From: Myxococcota bacterium
GTDB lineage: Bacteria; Myxococcota_A; UBA9160; UBA6930
Length of the DNA stretch: 38,986 nucleotides
Direction of reading: 5' to 3'
NCBI GenBank assembly: GCA_028277885.1
Contig: JANQFK010000083.1
Span: 1 to 38,986, forward strand
A program made the position numbers and the translations under genes. The notes under the pieces are model-generated. The model saw nothing but the letters and a program-made list of their open reading frames with translations. It was not told the origin of the DNA and did not search any database. Below, in pieces: positions 23,876 through 32,645 of the stretch (within the stretch, counting starts at the first letter, position 1; each line of letters starts with the position of its first letter).

Positions 23876-25642
23876 ATGATTCCCCCCGAAGCCGTGATCT
23901 TCGCGATCCAGGCCGCGCTGCAGCTCTACGGAGCCGGACGCAAGGCCTACGTGGACGGAACCCGTGGAGGCCCGCTCGTGCTTCCGCTCCCGCGGAGCCC
24001 GGGAATCGGGATCGATTCGGCGTCGACCTGGTTCACCGTCCAGGAGGCCGGCATCGCGGCCGCGCAGGAGCTGCCCCGGGTGCAGCGACTGCTGAGCCTC
24101 CCCGACCGGACCGCAGCCCAGGAATCGGAGCTGATCGACCTCTACCTCGTGGTCCGCGTCGAGTCCGACCCGGAGTGGCTGGACGGTCAGGGGGCCCGAG
24201 GCCAGTTCTCGAGCCAGCAGCTCTCGGGGCTGCTGGAGATCCGGCAGTGGGCGGACGGCGAGTACGGCCAGCCGCCGACGGCCCTCCAGCAGGTCGGAGG
24301 CACCCTCGTCAACCTCGCCGTCGACTACTTCGCGAACACCCCGGGCGCCGTGTCGGAGAAGAGCCCCGAAGGTCGCGCGCTCCTCGCCTTCCTCCGCGCG
24401 ATCGACGACCAGGACTTCGCCAACAGCCCCGTCACCGAGGTGGCCGGCGACCTCATGATCGCGGTGCTCGACAGCGTGGTCGAGACGCCGGAGCTCTTCG
24501 GGGGAGGCGAGAAGGAGCAGCTCCTCGTCGAGAACGTCGCCCGGACCATGGCCACGTCGGCGAAGAACCATCTCGAGGGCGCTCCCACGACGGAACGCTG
24601 GGCGGCCCGGAGCTGGCTCCAGCTCGCCACCCGGGCCCTGGTGAAGGGCGGCGCGGAGACCGTGCTCGCCAACCCGGTGCTGTTCCTCGACGTCGCCCCC
24701 GGCGCCGAGGCCAACGTGGTGACCCAGGTGGGAACGGCGGTGGCCGACCTGCTGGTGGGCGAGAAGCGCCTCACGTTCCGCCGCCTGCTCTCCGCCGAGG
24801 GGCTGGGCACGGTGGTGCGCTCGGGGCTCGACGCCGTGGCGAAGAACCCGGGGATCCTGAAGACCGATCACGAGGGCCTCCAGAAGATCCTGATCGCCGT
24901 CGCCGAGGACGTCAGCAAGCTCGAGGGCCCCCTCGCCCCCGACCTGTTCCCGGAGGTGGTGCGCCTGGTCCTGGAGAACTCGGCGGAGCACATGGACCTG
25001 GTCTGGGGCACCGGCTTCCAGTCGGCGGACAAGCACCTGCTGGTCACGGCGAGCCGCTCCCTGCTCCAGGCGCTCGCGAAGCCGGCACCGCCGGGCTCCA
25101 CCTGGAAGCCGCGCTTCACGCGCGACCAGATCGTCGACGTGGCGGAGGCCGTCTTCGGCGAGGTGGTCGAGAACCCGGACTGGCTCGTCGCCCACGCCTC
25201 CGGCGCCAACGACCACCTCGGCGTGGCGGTCGACGCCATGCTGGCCTCCATGCGGAAGCTCGACGGCCGGCGCATCAGCGCCGACGCCGGCGTGGCCATG
25301 CTGAAGGCCGGCCTCGGCGCCGTGGCGGTGCGGCTCCCGCTGCTGGAGGAGCTTCCCGCCGGCACCCAGGACGCGGGGCGCGTCGCGCTCACGGCCGCTC
25401 TCGACGCGATCTTCAGCGAGCTGTTCGGGGCCGGTGTCGAGGCCGACGCCAAGTGGCGGCTGGCCCGGAACTCGGTGGTCGCAGGCGTGGTGGAGGTCGG
25501 ACTCGCCGAGCTGGCGGAGGCCGGGGCCGACCAGAAGCACATCGACGTGCTCCGCGAGGCGACCCACACCCTCGCGGCGAGCACCGCGCCGATCGACCTC
25601 GACGCCTTCGCCCAGGACCTCGCCCTGCGCCTGGCCGCCTGA
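23876..25642 (+). CDS. Large helical-repeat protein of unknown function
   Basis: A 588-residue protein without signal peptide or obvious enzymatic motif. From about residue 150 it consists of repeated amphipathic helix pairs with recurring features such as TVVRSGLDAVAKNPGIL, EVVRLVLENSAEHMDLV, LLVTASRSLLQALAKP and QIVDVAEAVFGEVVENPDWL. This suggests an armadillo/HEAT-like superhelical scaffold. The N-terminus IPPEAVIFAIQAALQLYGAGRKAYVDGTRGGP may interact with a membrane or partner. ATG 23876 is chosen with GAGGG about nine bases upstream; a GTG at 23861 would add five residues. It is the first gene of an operon with a lipoprotein and a membrane protein. I do not recognise a named family. Confidence 0.75.
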   Translation: MIPPEAVIFAIQAALQLYGAGRKAYVDGTRGGPLVLPLPRSPGIGIDSASTWFTVQEAGIAAAQELPRVQRLLSLPDRTAAQESELIDLYLVVRVESDPEWLDGQGARGQFSSQQLSGLLEIRQWADGEYGQPPTALQQVGGTLVNLAVDYFANTPGAVSEKSPEGRALLAFLRAIDDQDFANSPVTEVAGDLMIAVLDSVVETPELFGGGEKEQLLVENVARTMATSAKNHLEGAPTTERWAARSWLQLATRALVKGGAETVLANPVLFLDVAPGAEANVVTQVGTAVADLLVGEKRLTFRRLLSAEGLGTVVRSGLDAVAKNPGILKTDHEGLQKILIAVAEDVSKLEGPLAPDLFPEVVRLVLENSAEHMDLVWGTGFQSADKHLLVTASRSLLQALAKPAPPGSTWKPRFTRDQIVDVAEAVFGEVVENPDWLVAHASGANDHLGVAVDAMLASMRKLDGRRISADAGVAMLKAGLGAVAVRLPLLEELPAGTQDAGRVALTAALDAIFSELFGAGVEADAKWRLARNSVVAGVVEVGLAELAEAGADQKHIDVLREATHTLAASTAPIDLDAFAQDLALRLAA

Positions 25643-25668
25643 CCACCCCACAGCCGGAGGAGCCACGA

Positions 25669-26451
25669 ATGCGTCGCCCCGCCCCCCGATGGGCCCTTCT
25701 TGTCGGACTCCTGCTCCTGGTCGCGAACCTCGCTTGCGCCGCGCGCCAGCTTCGCGAGGCCCAGGATCTCTTCAACGAGGCCGCCCGCGCCGAGAACGCG
25801 CAGCGCGCCCAGGTCTTCTCCGGCGGGGCGGCTCTCCTCGACGCGTCGGCGGCCGCCTCGGGCTACCGGCTCTCGCTGAAGCTCCTCGACGAGGAGCTCG
25901 CCGGCCACGAGGCGAAGCTCCGCGAGGAGAGGCTCTTCGGAACGGCCCTCGTGCTGAAGGCGCTCTGCCTCTGGCGCCTCGACGACCTCGAGGACGCGGA
26001 TCTCAGCGGCGAGCTGAGCGCCACCCTCGCTCGCATCCAGAAGGAGCAGACCGCGAACACCCTCACCCTCGGGACGCGCGACCGCGTGATGGTGGCGGCG
26101 CTCGACGGCCTGCGCGATCACGACCGCGGCCTGAAGGCGACCGATCTGGCGAGCGCCCAGGCGAACTTCGAGAGCGCCCTCCAGGTGACGGAGGGCGCGC
26201 TCACCGCGCAGAACCCGCCACCGAACCATCCGGTTCGCATCTACCTGCGGCTCTCCCAGCTCGCGACGTTGCGAGCCTGGCAGGCCGCCGTCTGGCAGTT
26301 CATGCCGAACGACAGCCCGGCCCGCAGGGAGCTGGTGCAGCGCATCCACGGCGGCTGCAAGGAGGTCGGTGAGCAGCTCGAGAAGCCGGGCCGGACGGAC
26401 CCGGAGCTCCGCCGGGTCGTGACGTTCTACAGGACGGCGATCGGCTGCTGA
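25669..26451 (+). CDS. Lipoprotein with TPR-like helical body
   Basis: A 260-residue protein with a clear lipoprotein signal: basic start RRPAPRW, hydrophobic core, and lipobox LAC with the Cys at about position 23 (VANLACAARQ). The mature part is helical, with segments such as EAQDLFNEAARAENAQRAQVF and DLASAQANFESALQVTEGAL that look like TPR-type pairs. ATG 25669 follows GGAGGAG at seven bases. It lies 26 bases after the helical-repeat gene and 15 bases before the membrane-protein gene. It probably sits on a membrane face as a docking subunit of a complex with them. Confidence 0.78.
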   Translation: MRRPAPRWALLVGLLLLVANLACAARQLREAQDLFNEAARAENAQRAQVFSGGAALLDASAAASGYRLSLKLLDEELAGHEAKLREERLFGTALVLKALCLWRLDDLEDADLSGELSATLARIQKEQTANTLTLGTRDRVMVAALDGLRDHDRGLKATDLASAQANFESALQVTEGALTAQNPPPNHPVRIYLRLSQLATLRAWQAAVWQFMPNDSPARRELVQRIHGGCKEVGEQLEKPGRTDPELRRVVTFYRTAIGC

Positions 26452-26466
26452 GGGGAGGGCGACGGC

Positions 26467-27693
26467 GTGCTGCTCCAGTACCTCGACGTGCTCATCGGCC
26501 TCTCGGTCATCCTGGGCGGGGTGAGCCTCCTCGTCACCATGCTGGTCCAGGTGGTGATCGCCGGGCTGGGCCTGCGCGGCAGCAACCTGCGCTGGGGCCT
26601 GGAGACGCTCTTCGAGAACGTGAAGGGCAGCACCCTCCAGGGCGAGGGCCGCGCGCTCGCCGAGGCGGTGCTCCGCCACCCCCTGGTGTCGGACTCGACC
26701 CTCTCGACGAAGTTCGCGGAGTGGGAGGGGCGCGCGAAGGGGCTGCGGAAGTGGCTGGGGGACGAGCTCCAGCACCGGGGCCCCCTGGGACGGCTCACCC
26801 TCGCCAAGGCCCTGCCGCCCGAGGAGCTGCTCCCCGTGCTGCGTGATCTGGCGCGAACGGGTGCCGGCAAGTCGTGGCACGCGCCCTTGGTCGCGGCGCT
26901 CGGAAAGAACGACGGGAGCGTGGCCGAGCTGGTGAAGAGGGCCGGAGGCGTGCTGCCTCCCAGCACCGTCGACGCCATCGCGAGCCAGGTGAGCGCCGCG
27001 TTCGGGGTCGGGCAGGGAATCGCGAACGAGCTTCGCGCCCACTTCCAGTCCACGATGGATCGCGTCACCCAGCGCTTCGTCACCCACTCGCGCCTGTTCA
27101 CGATCGCCATCTCCTTCCCGGTGGCGTTCTGCGTCCAGCTCGACGTCTCGCAGATCTACCTGCGGCTCTCCGCGGATCCGAAGCTGCGGGCCGAGCTGGT
27201 GGCCCAGGCCGGCCAGATCGTCGACGAGAGCCCCCTCGGCGCGGAGCGGGAGCGAGCCCAGGCGGCCCTCGAGGCGGCGAGGGAGGGGAACGCGACCCTC
27301 GAGAAGGCCGAGCTGGGCGGCGTCGCGACCGCGGCCGCGGCACGCATCTGGATCCGCGCCGAGCTCGGAGGGGACCCCCAGGCCGAGGAGGTCCTCCAGA
27401 AGTTCGAGCGCGAGATGTTCACCCGCAACAAGACGGCGCTGCGCGAGCGCTACGACGAGCTGAACGCCTCGCTCGGAAGCCTGGACCTGCTCTCCCTCGG
27501 AGGCGTGGACGCCTGGCGCGAGCGCTGGCCCGACGACGAACGGGCCTCCTGGCGACATCTCCTGGGCATCCTGTTCGGCGGCGCCCTGCTGAGCCTGGGA
27601 GCCCCCTTCTGGTTCAACCTGCTCAAGACGCTGATGAACCTGCGCCCCACCCTCGCCGGACGGGACGACGAGAGAGCGGGGGGCCGGAGGTGA
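26467..27693 (+). CDS. Membrane protein of a widespread uncharacterised family (LGAPFWF motif)
   Basis: A 408-residue protein. A strong hydrophobic helix lies at about 8-36, then GLRGSNLRWGLETLFENV; a second hydrophobic stretch lies near 215-235 (FTIAISFPVAFCVQLDVSQIY) and a third near 378-395, ending in SLGAPFWFNLLKTLMNLRP. From memory, many bacteria carry proteins with this same order: an N-terminal helix followed by an LRxxNL block, a central HPL block, a DRVxxxF segment before the middle helix, and a C-terminal LGAPFWF-x-LL-x-LxNLR signature. No function is known to me. GTG 26467 follows GAGGGGAGGG. Confidence 0.8.
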   Translation: MLLQYLDVLIGLSVILGGVSLLVTMLVQVVIAGLGLRGSNLRWGLETLFENVKGSTLQGEGRALAEAVLRHPLVSDSTLSTKFAEWEGRAKGLRKWLGDELQHRGPLGRLTLAKALPPEELLPVLRDLARTGAGKSWHAPLVAALGKNDGSVAELVKRAGGVLPPSTVDAIASQVSAAFGVGQGIANELRAHFQSTMDRVTQRFVTHSRLFTIAISFPVAFCVQLDVSQIYLRLSADPKLRAELVAQAGQIVDESPLGAERERAQAALEAAREGNATLEKAELGGVATAAAARIWIRAELGGDPQAEEVLQKFEREMFTRNKTALRERYDELNASLGSLDLLSLGGVDAWRERWPDDERASWRHLLGILFGGALLSLGAPFWFNLLKTLMNLRPTLAGRDDERAGGRR

Positions 27694-27733
27694 GCGCTCC
27701 GGACGCGGACGGCGCGGCGGGCCCGCGACCCGC

Positions 27734-28543
27734 CTAGCCCGGCCCGCGCCGCCTGCCCGCCGCGAACTCCGGGAGCCGGTTCTTGTAGTCGCCGTGGGCG
27801 CGGAAGCCGACGTGTTCGCCCACGTCGACGGGCTCGAGGCCGGCGTACTCCTCGCGCGGGCCCACGGCCCCGAGCGCCCGGCCCCGGGCCATGATGCGGA
27901 AGGCCGTCTCGAGCACGAGGTCGCTCCGGGTGTAGTAGAGCCAGGCCCGGCGCCGGGCCATGTCGTCGAGCTTGTCCGAGACGTCGCGCTCGCGACACGC
28001 CGGCGCGCACAGGTGCACCTCCGCGGGCCGCTCCCAGGAGTCGAGCAGCGAGATCGCCTCGATGACCTGGACGCAGCCCAGGGAGTGGCCGACCACGCGC
28101 ACGTGGTCGTAGCGCGAGGAGAGCCGGGCGAGGCGGGTGGCCAGGTGCTCGGAGCGCTCGCGGGCGGTGCGCGAGGCCGAGACGTACTGGCTGGCCAGGC
28201 GCGCGGAGATGCGCACCACCTGCTCGGCGGCCGCCACCCCGACGGCGCCGATCAGCGCCACCCGGCGGGCGCGGCGCACCTTGCCGTAGACGTCCCAGGC
28301 GAGCTTGGCGGCGGCGGCCGCGGGGAGCGGCAGGCGCTCGAAGCGACCGGACTCCCAGCTGTAGCCGTGGGCCCGCGGGCCCCAGCCGTGGCTCTCCACC
28401 AGGCGCCGGTGGCTCTCGCGCCAGGCCTCGAAGTGGTCGGGCTTCTCGCCGCGGCCGAGAAAGCCCTTGACGTAGATCGTGACCTCGCCGTCGTCGGAGC
28501 TCGAGCGCAGCAGGGGGACCAGCTTCTCGCGTGCCTTCGCCAA
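27734..28543 (-). CDS. Alpha/beta hydrolase (lipase-like)
   Basis: A 269-residue protein with a serine hydrolase core: nucleophile S154 in VRVVGHSLGCVQV, a probable acid in YYTRSDLVLE and a His in GFRAHGDYKN. A helical, partly hydrophobic stretch (ARRVALIGAVGVAAAEQVV) precedes the core and may touch the membrane. The start is taken as TTG 28543, because a strong GGAGGGGGA ribosome site lies right before it and it begins 21 bases after the stop of the DUF547 gene; no better start is seen. The lid and substrate type are unclear. It is convergent with the membrane-protein gene. Confidence 0.78.
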   Translation of the reverse strand: MAKAREKLVPLLRSSSDDGEVTIYVKGFLGRGEKPDHFEAWRESHRRLVESHGWGPRAHGYSWESGRFERLPLPAAAAAKLAWDVYGKVRRARRVALIGAVGVAAAEQVVRISARLASQYVSASRTARERSEHLATRLARLSSRYDHVRVVGHSLGCVQVIEAISLLDSWERPAEVHLCAPACRERDVSDKLDDMARRRAWLYYTRSDLVLETAFRIMARGRALGAVGPREEYAGLEPVDVGEHVGFRAHGDYKNRLPEFAAGRRRGPG

Positions 28544-28563
28544 TCCCCCTCCTGCGGCCTCCG

Positions 28564-29340
28564 TCAGCCCGCCCGCGCCGTGTCGTTCAGGCTCCAGTCG
28601 TAGTCGAGGTAGACGATCGAGACCCGGGGTCCCTTCGAAGCGAGCTTCGCGGCGTCCGGCGGACCGTAGCGCTCGACGAAGCCCAGGGTGCCGCCCTCGG
28701 GCTGGAAGTCCTCGGCGAACCACTTGAAGATGCTGCTCACGTAGAGGGTGCCGCCCTCGGCGCGCACGCCCTTGCGCGGGTCGGCCAGCCAGGTGCGGAA
28801 GTTGGCGTCGAGCTGGGCGTCGAGGGTCCCGGCGCGGTAGGGCTCGCGCAGCAGCGGCGGGCACGAGAGCGAGGCGCAGACCAGCGCCGCGTGGGCCCGG
28901 GGGTCGCCGAGGGGTCGCACGATGCCGTGCTCGATGCCGTCCAGGGTGTAGGCCTTGCCGTCGATGCGCCCGGCTTCGCGCTTCCAGACCGGCCGCCACA
29001 GCGAGCCCACGTCCTTGATGCTCGCGAGGGGGTAGTTCTTCGCCACCACGTCGATGGTGAGGATGTTGTAGGCGTTGATCCAGAAGGCGAGCTGCTCGTC
29101 GCCGGCGAGGCCGTCGGGGTCGCTCGCGGCGAGGCCGTCGACCAGCTGCTTCCAGTCGGGGTCGCGTCGCAGTGCGCCGTAGTCGACCCGGGTGCCCGCA
29201 ATGTCCTCGACACTGCGGGTGTGGCGCTCCAGGAGCTCGGCGTAGAGGTCCACGTCGAGGGCGAGGGTAGGCACCGGCGCCGCGATCAGCACGGCGGCCA
29301 CGGCGGGCAGCAGACGGGGAAGCAGGTGGCGAAGGGACAC
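28564..29340 (-). CDS. DUF547 domain protein, exported
   Basis: A 258-residue protein with an N-terminal signal peptide (LLPRLLPAVAAVLIAAPVPTLA) and DUF547 hallmarks: AFWINAYNILTI, ALVCASLSCPPL and SSIFKWFAEDF. Members are widespread in bacteria and plants with no proven reaction. The two Cys in VCASLSC are conserved in the family. GTG 29340 is the start. It probably forms an operon with the lipase-like gene downstream. Confidence 0.86.
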   Translation of the reverse strand: MSLRHLLPRLLPAVAAVLIAAPVPTLALDVDLYAELLERHTRSVEDIAGTRVDYGALRRDPDWKQLVDGLAASDPDGLAGDEQLAFWINAYNILTIDVVAKNYPLASIKDVGSLWRPVWKREAGRIDGKAYTLDGIEHGIVRPLGDPRAHAALVCASLSCPPLLREPYRAGTLDAQLDANFRTWLADPRKGVRAEGGTLYVSSIFKWFAEDFQPEGGTLGFVERYGPPDAAKLASKGPRVSIVYLDYDWSLNDTARAG

Positions 29341-29440
29341 GGGTTCTCCTCTCGGTCTCCGGGGCGGTCTCGGTGGATCGGCGCCGCTTGGACGCCGTGG
29401 CGGTTCCCCGGTTTCATTCGTTCCAGGCCGGCCGGTGGTT

Positions 29441-30418
29441 TCAGCCGCTCCGGGGGGCCGTCTCCGGCGAGGCGCCGCTGAACGCCGCCCCGCCCAGGGA
29501 GACCAGCAGGGAGCCGCCCACCACCACCAGGGCGCCCAGCAGGCTGGTCCAGGAGATGGGCTCGGGCTCGACCAGGGCCGGCACCAGGCGGCTCCCCAGG
29601 GCCACGAAGCCCAGGGTGGCGAGCGGGGTGAGGGCCAGCACGGAGCTCACCCGCGAGGCCTCCCAGTGGGCCAGGGCCTCGGAGAACGCCCCGTAGGCGA
29701 TCACCGTGTTGAGGGAGCAGTAGGCCAGGGCCGCGAGCTCGGCGGGGCCCAGCCCCAGGGCGTCGCCGGGGCGGGCGAAGGGCAGGAAGCCCAGCGCGCA
29801 GCCGGCGTAGATCACCACCATGATCTGCTGGGACGAGAGCCTGCGCAGGAGCTGCTTCTGGGCCAGGCCGTAGATCGCCCAGGTGACGGCGGCGATGCCG
29901 AGCACGCCGGCGCCGCCGAGGTAGCGGTCGCCGGCGACGACGTCCGCCGCGAGGGCCTGCACCTGGTCGAGGAAGAAGACGACGAGGCCGCCCACCAGGG
30001 TCGCGAAGCCGCACCACTGCAGGCCGTTGAAGCGCTCGCGGAACACCACGATGCCGCCCAGGGCGAGCAGCAGCGGGGCCAGCTGGAGCAGCACCTGGGC
30101 GCTGGCGGCGTTGGTGAGGTCGAGGCCGATCAGGTAGGCGAAGTAGTTGAGGGCGAGGAACAGGGTCGCGATGCCGAGCAGGCCCCAGCTGCGGGCGCCC
30201 AGCCGGCCCAGCGCGGCGAGCCGACCGCGCCAGGCGAGGCCCGCGCCGATCACCAGGCCCGCGAAGGTCATGCGGATCCACACGATGGTGGCGGCGTCGA
30301 GGGAGGCCAGCACCACCTCGAGCGCGATGGGGAGCGTGCCCCACAGCAGCATGGTGGTGGCGGCGAGCGCGAAGCCGAGGCGGGTGCGCCCGCTGGCGCG
30401 ATGCAGCTCGACGGGCAC
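29441..30418 (-). CDS. DMT superfamily transporter (EamA family)
   Basis: A 325-residue inner-membrane protein with about ten hydrophobic helices in two EamA halves. The first begins at RLGFALAATTMLLWGTLPIALEV; the second follows LGGAGVLGIAAVTWAIYGLAQKQLL. Members export amino acids, metabolites or drugs. GTG 30418 has GGAGG seven bases upstream. The gap of about 100 bases to the DUF547 gene shows no special feature. The substrate cannot be predicted. Confidence 0.88.
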   Translation of the reverse strand: MPVELHRASGRTRLGFALAATTMLLWGTLPIALEVVLASLDAATIVWIRMTFAGLVIGAGLAWRGRLAALGRLGARSWGLLGIATLFLALNYFAYLIGLDLTNAASAQVLLQLAPLLLALGGIVVFRERFNGLQWCGFATLVGGLVVFFLDQVQALAADVVAGDRYLGGAGVLGIAAVTWAIYGLAQKQLLRRLSSQQIMVVIYAGCALGFLPFARPGDALGLGPAELAALAYCSLNTVIAYGAFSEALAHWEASRVSSVLALTPLATLGFVALGSRLVPALVEPEPISWTSLLGALVVVGGSLLVSLGGAAFSGASPETAPRSG

Positions 30419-30581
30419 CCGCGACCTCCGGCTTCCGGAACGAGAGCCTCCGGATCGAAGCTCGAGCCGGAGGCGGGAGGCTACCGGATCCCCGCGGAGA
30501 GCGGCCCGAAAGGCCCGGAGACCCGGGCGTCGCGGGGCCTTGCGGCTACAATGCGGCGGCCACGCTCCGGAGTCGCGACTG

Positions 30582-31370
30582 ATGCATGCCGCCGCGCCGA
30601 GCGACCCGCACGTCGAGGCTCGCGACGTCGGGCTGAGCTTCGGCAATCGGGTCGTCTTCCAGGATCTCGACTGCGCCTTCCCGCGAGGGCGGATCACCGT
30701 GCTCATGGGGGGCAGCGGCGCGGGCAAGAGCACGCTGCTGCGCATGATCGGCGGCCTCGAGCGACCGGATCGCGGATCCATCCGCGTGGCCGGCGAGGAG
30801 ATCACCGGGCTGCGCGAGTCGGAGCTGTTCCGGGTGCGCCAGCGCATCGGCATGCTGTTCCAGGGCGGCGCGCTCCTCGACTCCCTGAGCGTGGCCGAGA
30901 ACGTCGGGCTGCCGCTGCACGAGCACGCCGGGCTGCCCGCGGACGCCATCGCCGCCGAGGTCCAGCGCCGCCTCGACTCCGTGGGGCTTCCCGACGTGGG
31001 CGACCTGCTGCCGAGCCAGCTGTCGGGCGGGATGGTTCGGCGCATCGCCCTCGCGCGCGCCATCGTGCGCGACCCGGAGATCGTGCTCTGCGACGAGCCG
31101 TTCTCGGGCCTCGACCCGCTGAACGTGCGGCGCATCGAGGCGCTGCTGGTGCGCCTCAACCAGCGCCTCGGGCTCACCCTGATCGTGGCCTCGCACCACG
31201 TCACCTCGGCCTTCCGCATGGCCCACCATCTGGTGTTCCTGCTCCAGGGCGCGGCCATCACCGGCACCCCGGAGGAGCTCGAGGCGAGCGGCGACCCGCG
31301 CGTCGAGCAGTTCTTCGCCGCGGACCGCGAGGCCGAGGCCGAGGTGCAGGCCTGGGAGGGCACCGGCTGA
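30582..31370 (+). CDS. mlaF: Phospholipid ABC transporter ATPase MlaF
   Basis: A 262-residue ABC ATPase that powers MlaE in the inner membrane. Walker A GGSGAGKS is at 43-50, the Q-loop region is IGMLFQGGALLDSLSV, the signature is QLSGGMVRR and Walker B is IVLCDEPFSGLDP, with SHHVTSAFR as the switch His region. The GGALLDSL segment is typical of MlaF-type ATPases. A TACAAT -10 box lies about 30 bases upstream (30547-30552). The gene overlaps mlaE by one base (TGATG). Confidence 0.93.
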   Translation: MHAAAPSDPHVEARDVGLSFGNRVVFQDLDCAFPRGRITVLMGGSGAGKSTLLRMIGGLERPDRGSIRVAGEEITGLRESELFRVRQRIGMLFQGGALLDSLSVAENVGLPLHEHAGLPADAIAAEVQRRLDSVGLPDVGDLLPSQLSGGMVRRIALARAIVRDPEIVLCDEPFSGLDPLNVRRIEALLVRLNQRLGLTLIVASHHVTSAFRMAHHLVFLLQGAAITGTPEELEASGDPRVEQFFAADREAEAEVQAWEGTG

Positions 31371-32152
31371 TGCTCGCCCCGGTGCGCAGCCTGGGCTTCG
31401 GCGGCGTGCGCCTGGTGGCCGAGCTCGGCCGCATGGCGGTCTTCGCCGGCTCGGTGCTGCGCGCGCTGCTGCGCCCGCCGCCGCGCCTCGGGCGCCTCGT
31501 CCAGGAGATCTACGACACCGGCTTCCTCTCCCTCGCCATCGTGGGCGGCTCGGGCGCCGCCGTGGGCGCCGTGCTGGGCCTCCAGGGCTACAACACCCTG
31601 GTGCGCTTCGGCGCCGAGGAGTCCCTGGGCGCCGTGGTGGGGCTCTCCCTGATCCGCGAGCTCGGGCCCGTGCTCACCGGCCTGCTGGTGACGGGCCGCG
31701 CCGGCTCCGCCATGGCGGCCGAGATCGCCAGCATGCTGGCCACCCAGCAGCTCGACGGGCTGCGCATGATGTCCATCGACCCCGTCCACCTGGTGGTCGC
31801 CCCGAAGGCCCTGGCCATGTTCCTGGTGATGCCGCTGCTGAACGCGCTCTTCATCGTCACCGCCCTGGGCGGGGGCTACGCGGTCGGGGTGAGCCTGCTG
31901 GGCCTCGACGGCGGCACCTACTTCACCAGCCTGGAGTCCTCGGTGGACTTCGAGAACGACGTGGCGGGGAGCGGCATCAAGTCCCTGGCGTTCGGCGCGC
32001 TGGTGGGCCTGGTGGCCACCTACCGCGGCTACACCGCCACGCCCAACGCCGCCGGGGTGAGCGCCGCCACCACCTCCACCGTGGTGGTGGCCTCGGTCTC
32101 GATCCTCATCCTCGACTACTTCATCACGGCGCTCTGGGACGTGTATCCTTGA
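31370..32152 (+). CDS. mlaE: Phospholipid ABC transporter permease MlaE
   Basis: A 260-residue inner-membrane permease with the MlaE fold: LVQEIYDTGFLSLAIV, the conserved RELGPVLTGLLVTGRAGSAM block that couples to the ATPase, and EIASMLATQQLDGLRMM. Five or six hydrophobic helices. It works with MlaF and MlaD to move glycerophospholipids between the inner and outer membranes. It shares the A of the mlaF stop codon for its ATG. The gap to mlaD is 22 bases. Confidence 0.94.
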   Translation: MLAPVRSLGFGGVRLVAELGRMAVFAGSVLRALLRPPPRLGRLVQEIYDTGFLSLAIVGGSGAAVGAVLGLQGYNTLVRFGAEESLGAVVGLSLIRELGPVLTGLLVTGRAGSAMAAEIASMLATQQLDGLRMMSIDPVHLVVAPKALAMFLVMPLLNALFIVTALGGGYAVGVSLLGLDGGTYFTSLESSVDFENDVAGSGIKSLAFGALVGLVATYRGYTATPNAAGVSAATTSTVVVASVSILILDYFITALWDVYP

Positions 32153-32174
32153 CGCCGAGGGGGGTGGCGACCGC

Positions 32175-32645
32175 GTGAATCCGTCTCCGACACGCGATCT
32201 GATCGTGGGCCTCTTCGTCGCCCTGGGCATCGGGGCGGTGGCGTGGCTGTCCCTCGGGGTGGGCGGCGTCCGCTACGGGGACGCGACCGGCCTCTCCCTC
32301 GAGGCCGCCTTCGACGACATCGGCGGGCTCAAGGTCCGGGCCCCGGTGGTGATCTCCGGGGTCAAGGTGGGACAGGTCAAGTCGATACGTCTAGATGACA
32401 TGCTGCGGGCGCGGGTGCAGATCGACCTGGATCGGGGCATCGAGCTGCCCGAGGACACCTTCGCCGCCATCCGCACGGCCGGGCTGCTGGGGGACCAGTT
32501 CATCCGCCTCGAGCCCGGGGGGAGCGAGGTGATGCTCGAGGACGGGGAGACCATCGGGTTCACCCAGAACGCCCTCGCCCTCGAGAGCCTGATCGACCGC
32601 TTCGTGACCGACATGGGCTCGGACGACTCGAAGGGGGGACGATGA
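32175..32645 (+). CDS. mlaD: Phospholipid-binding MCE protein MlaD
   Basis: A 156-residue MCE protein. One N-terminal membrane helix (DLIVGLFVALGIGAVAWLSLG) anchors it to the inner membrane, and a single MCE domain follows with the typical AAFDDIGGLKVRAPVVISGV and VGQVKSIRLD motifs. The family forms a hexameric ring with a lipid channel over MlaE. The length fits a single-MCE protein. GTG 32175. Its stop overlaps the ATG of mlaA (ATGA). Confidence 0.93.
   Translation: MNPSPTRDLIVGLFVALGIGAVAWLSLGVGGVRYGDATGLSLEAAFDDIGGLKVRAPVVISGVKVGQVKSIRLDDMLRARVQIDLDRGIELPEDTFAAIRTAGLLGDQFIRLEPGGSEVMLEDGETIGFTQNALALESLIDRFVTDMGSDDSKGGR

Noticed and set aside
27690..27737. Possible 15-codon gene in a GTGA overlap after the membrane-protein gene
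   Set aside because: Too short, with no pattern, and it ends at the convergent hydrolase gene; the overlap could be chance.
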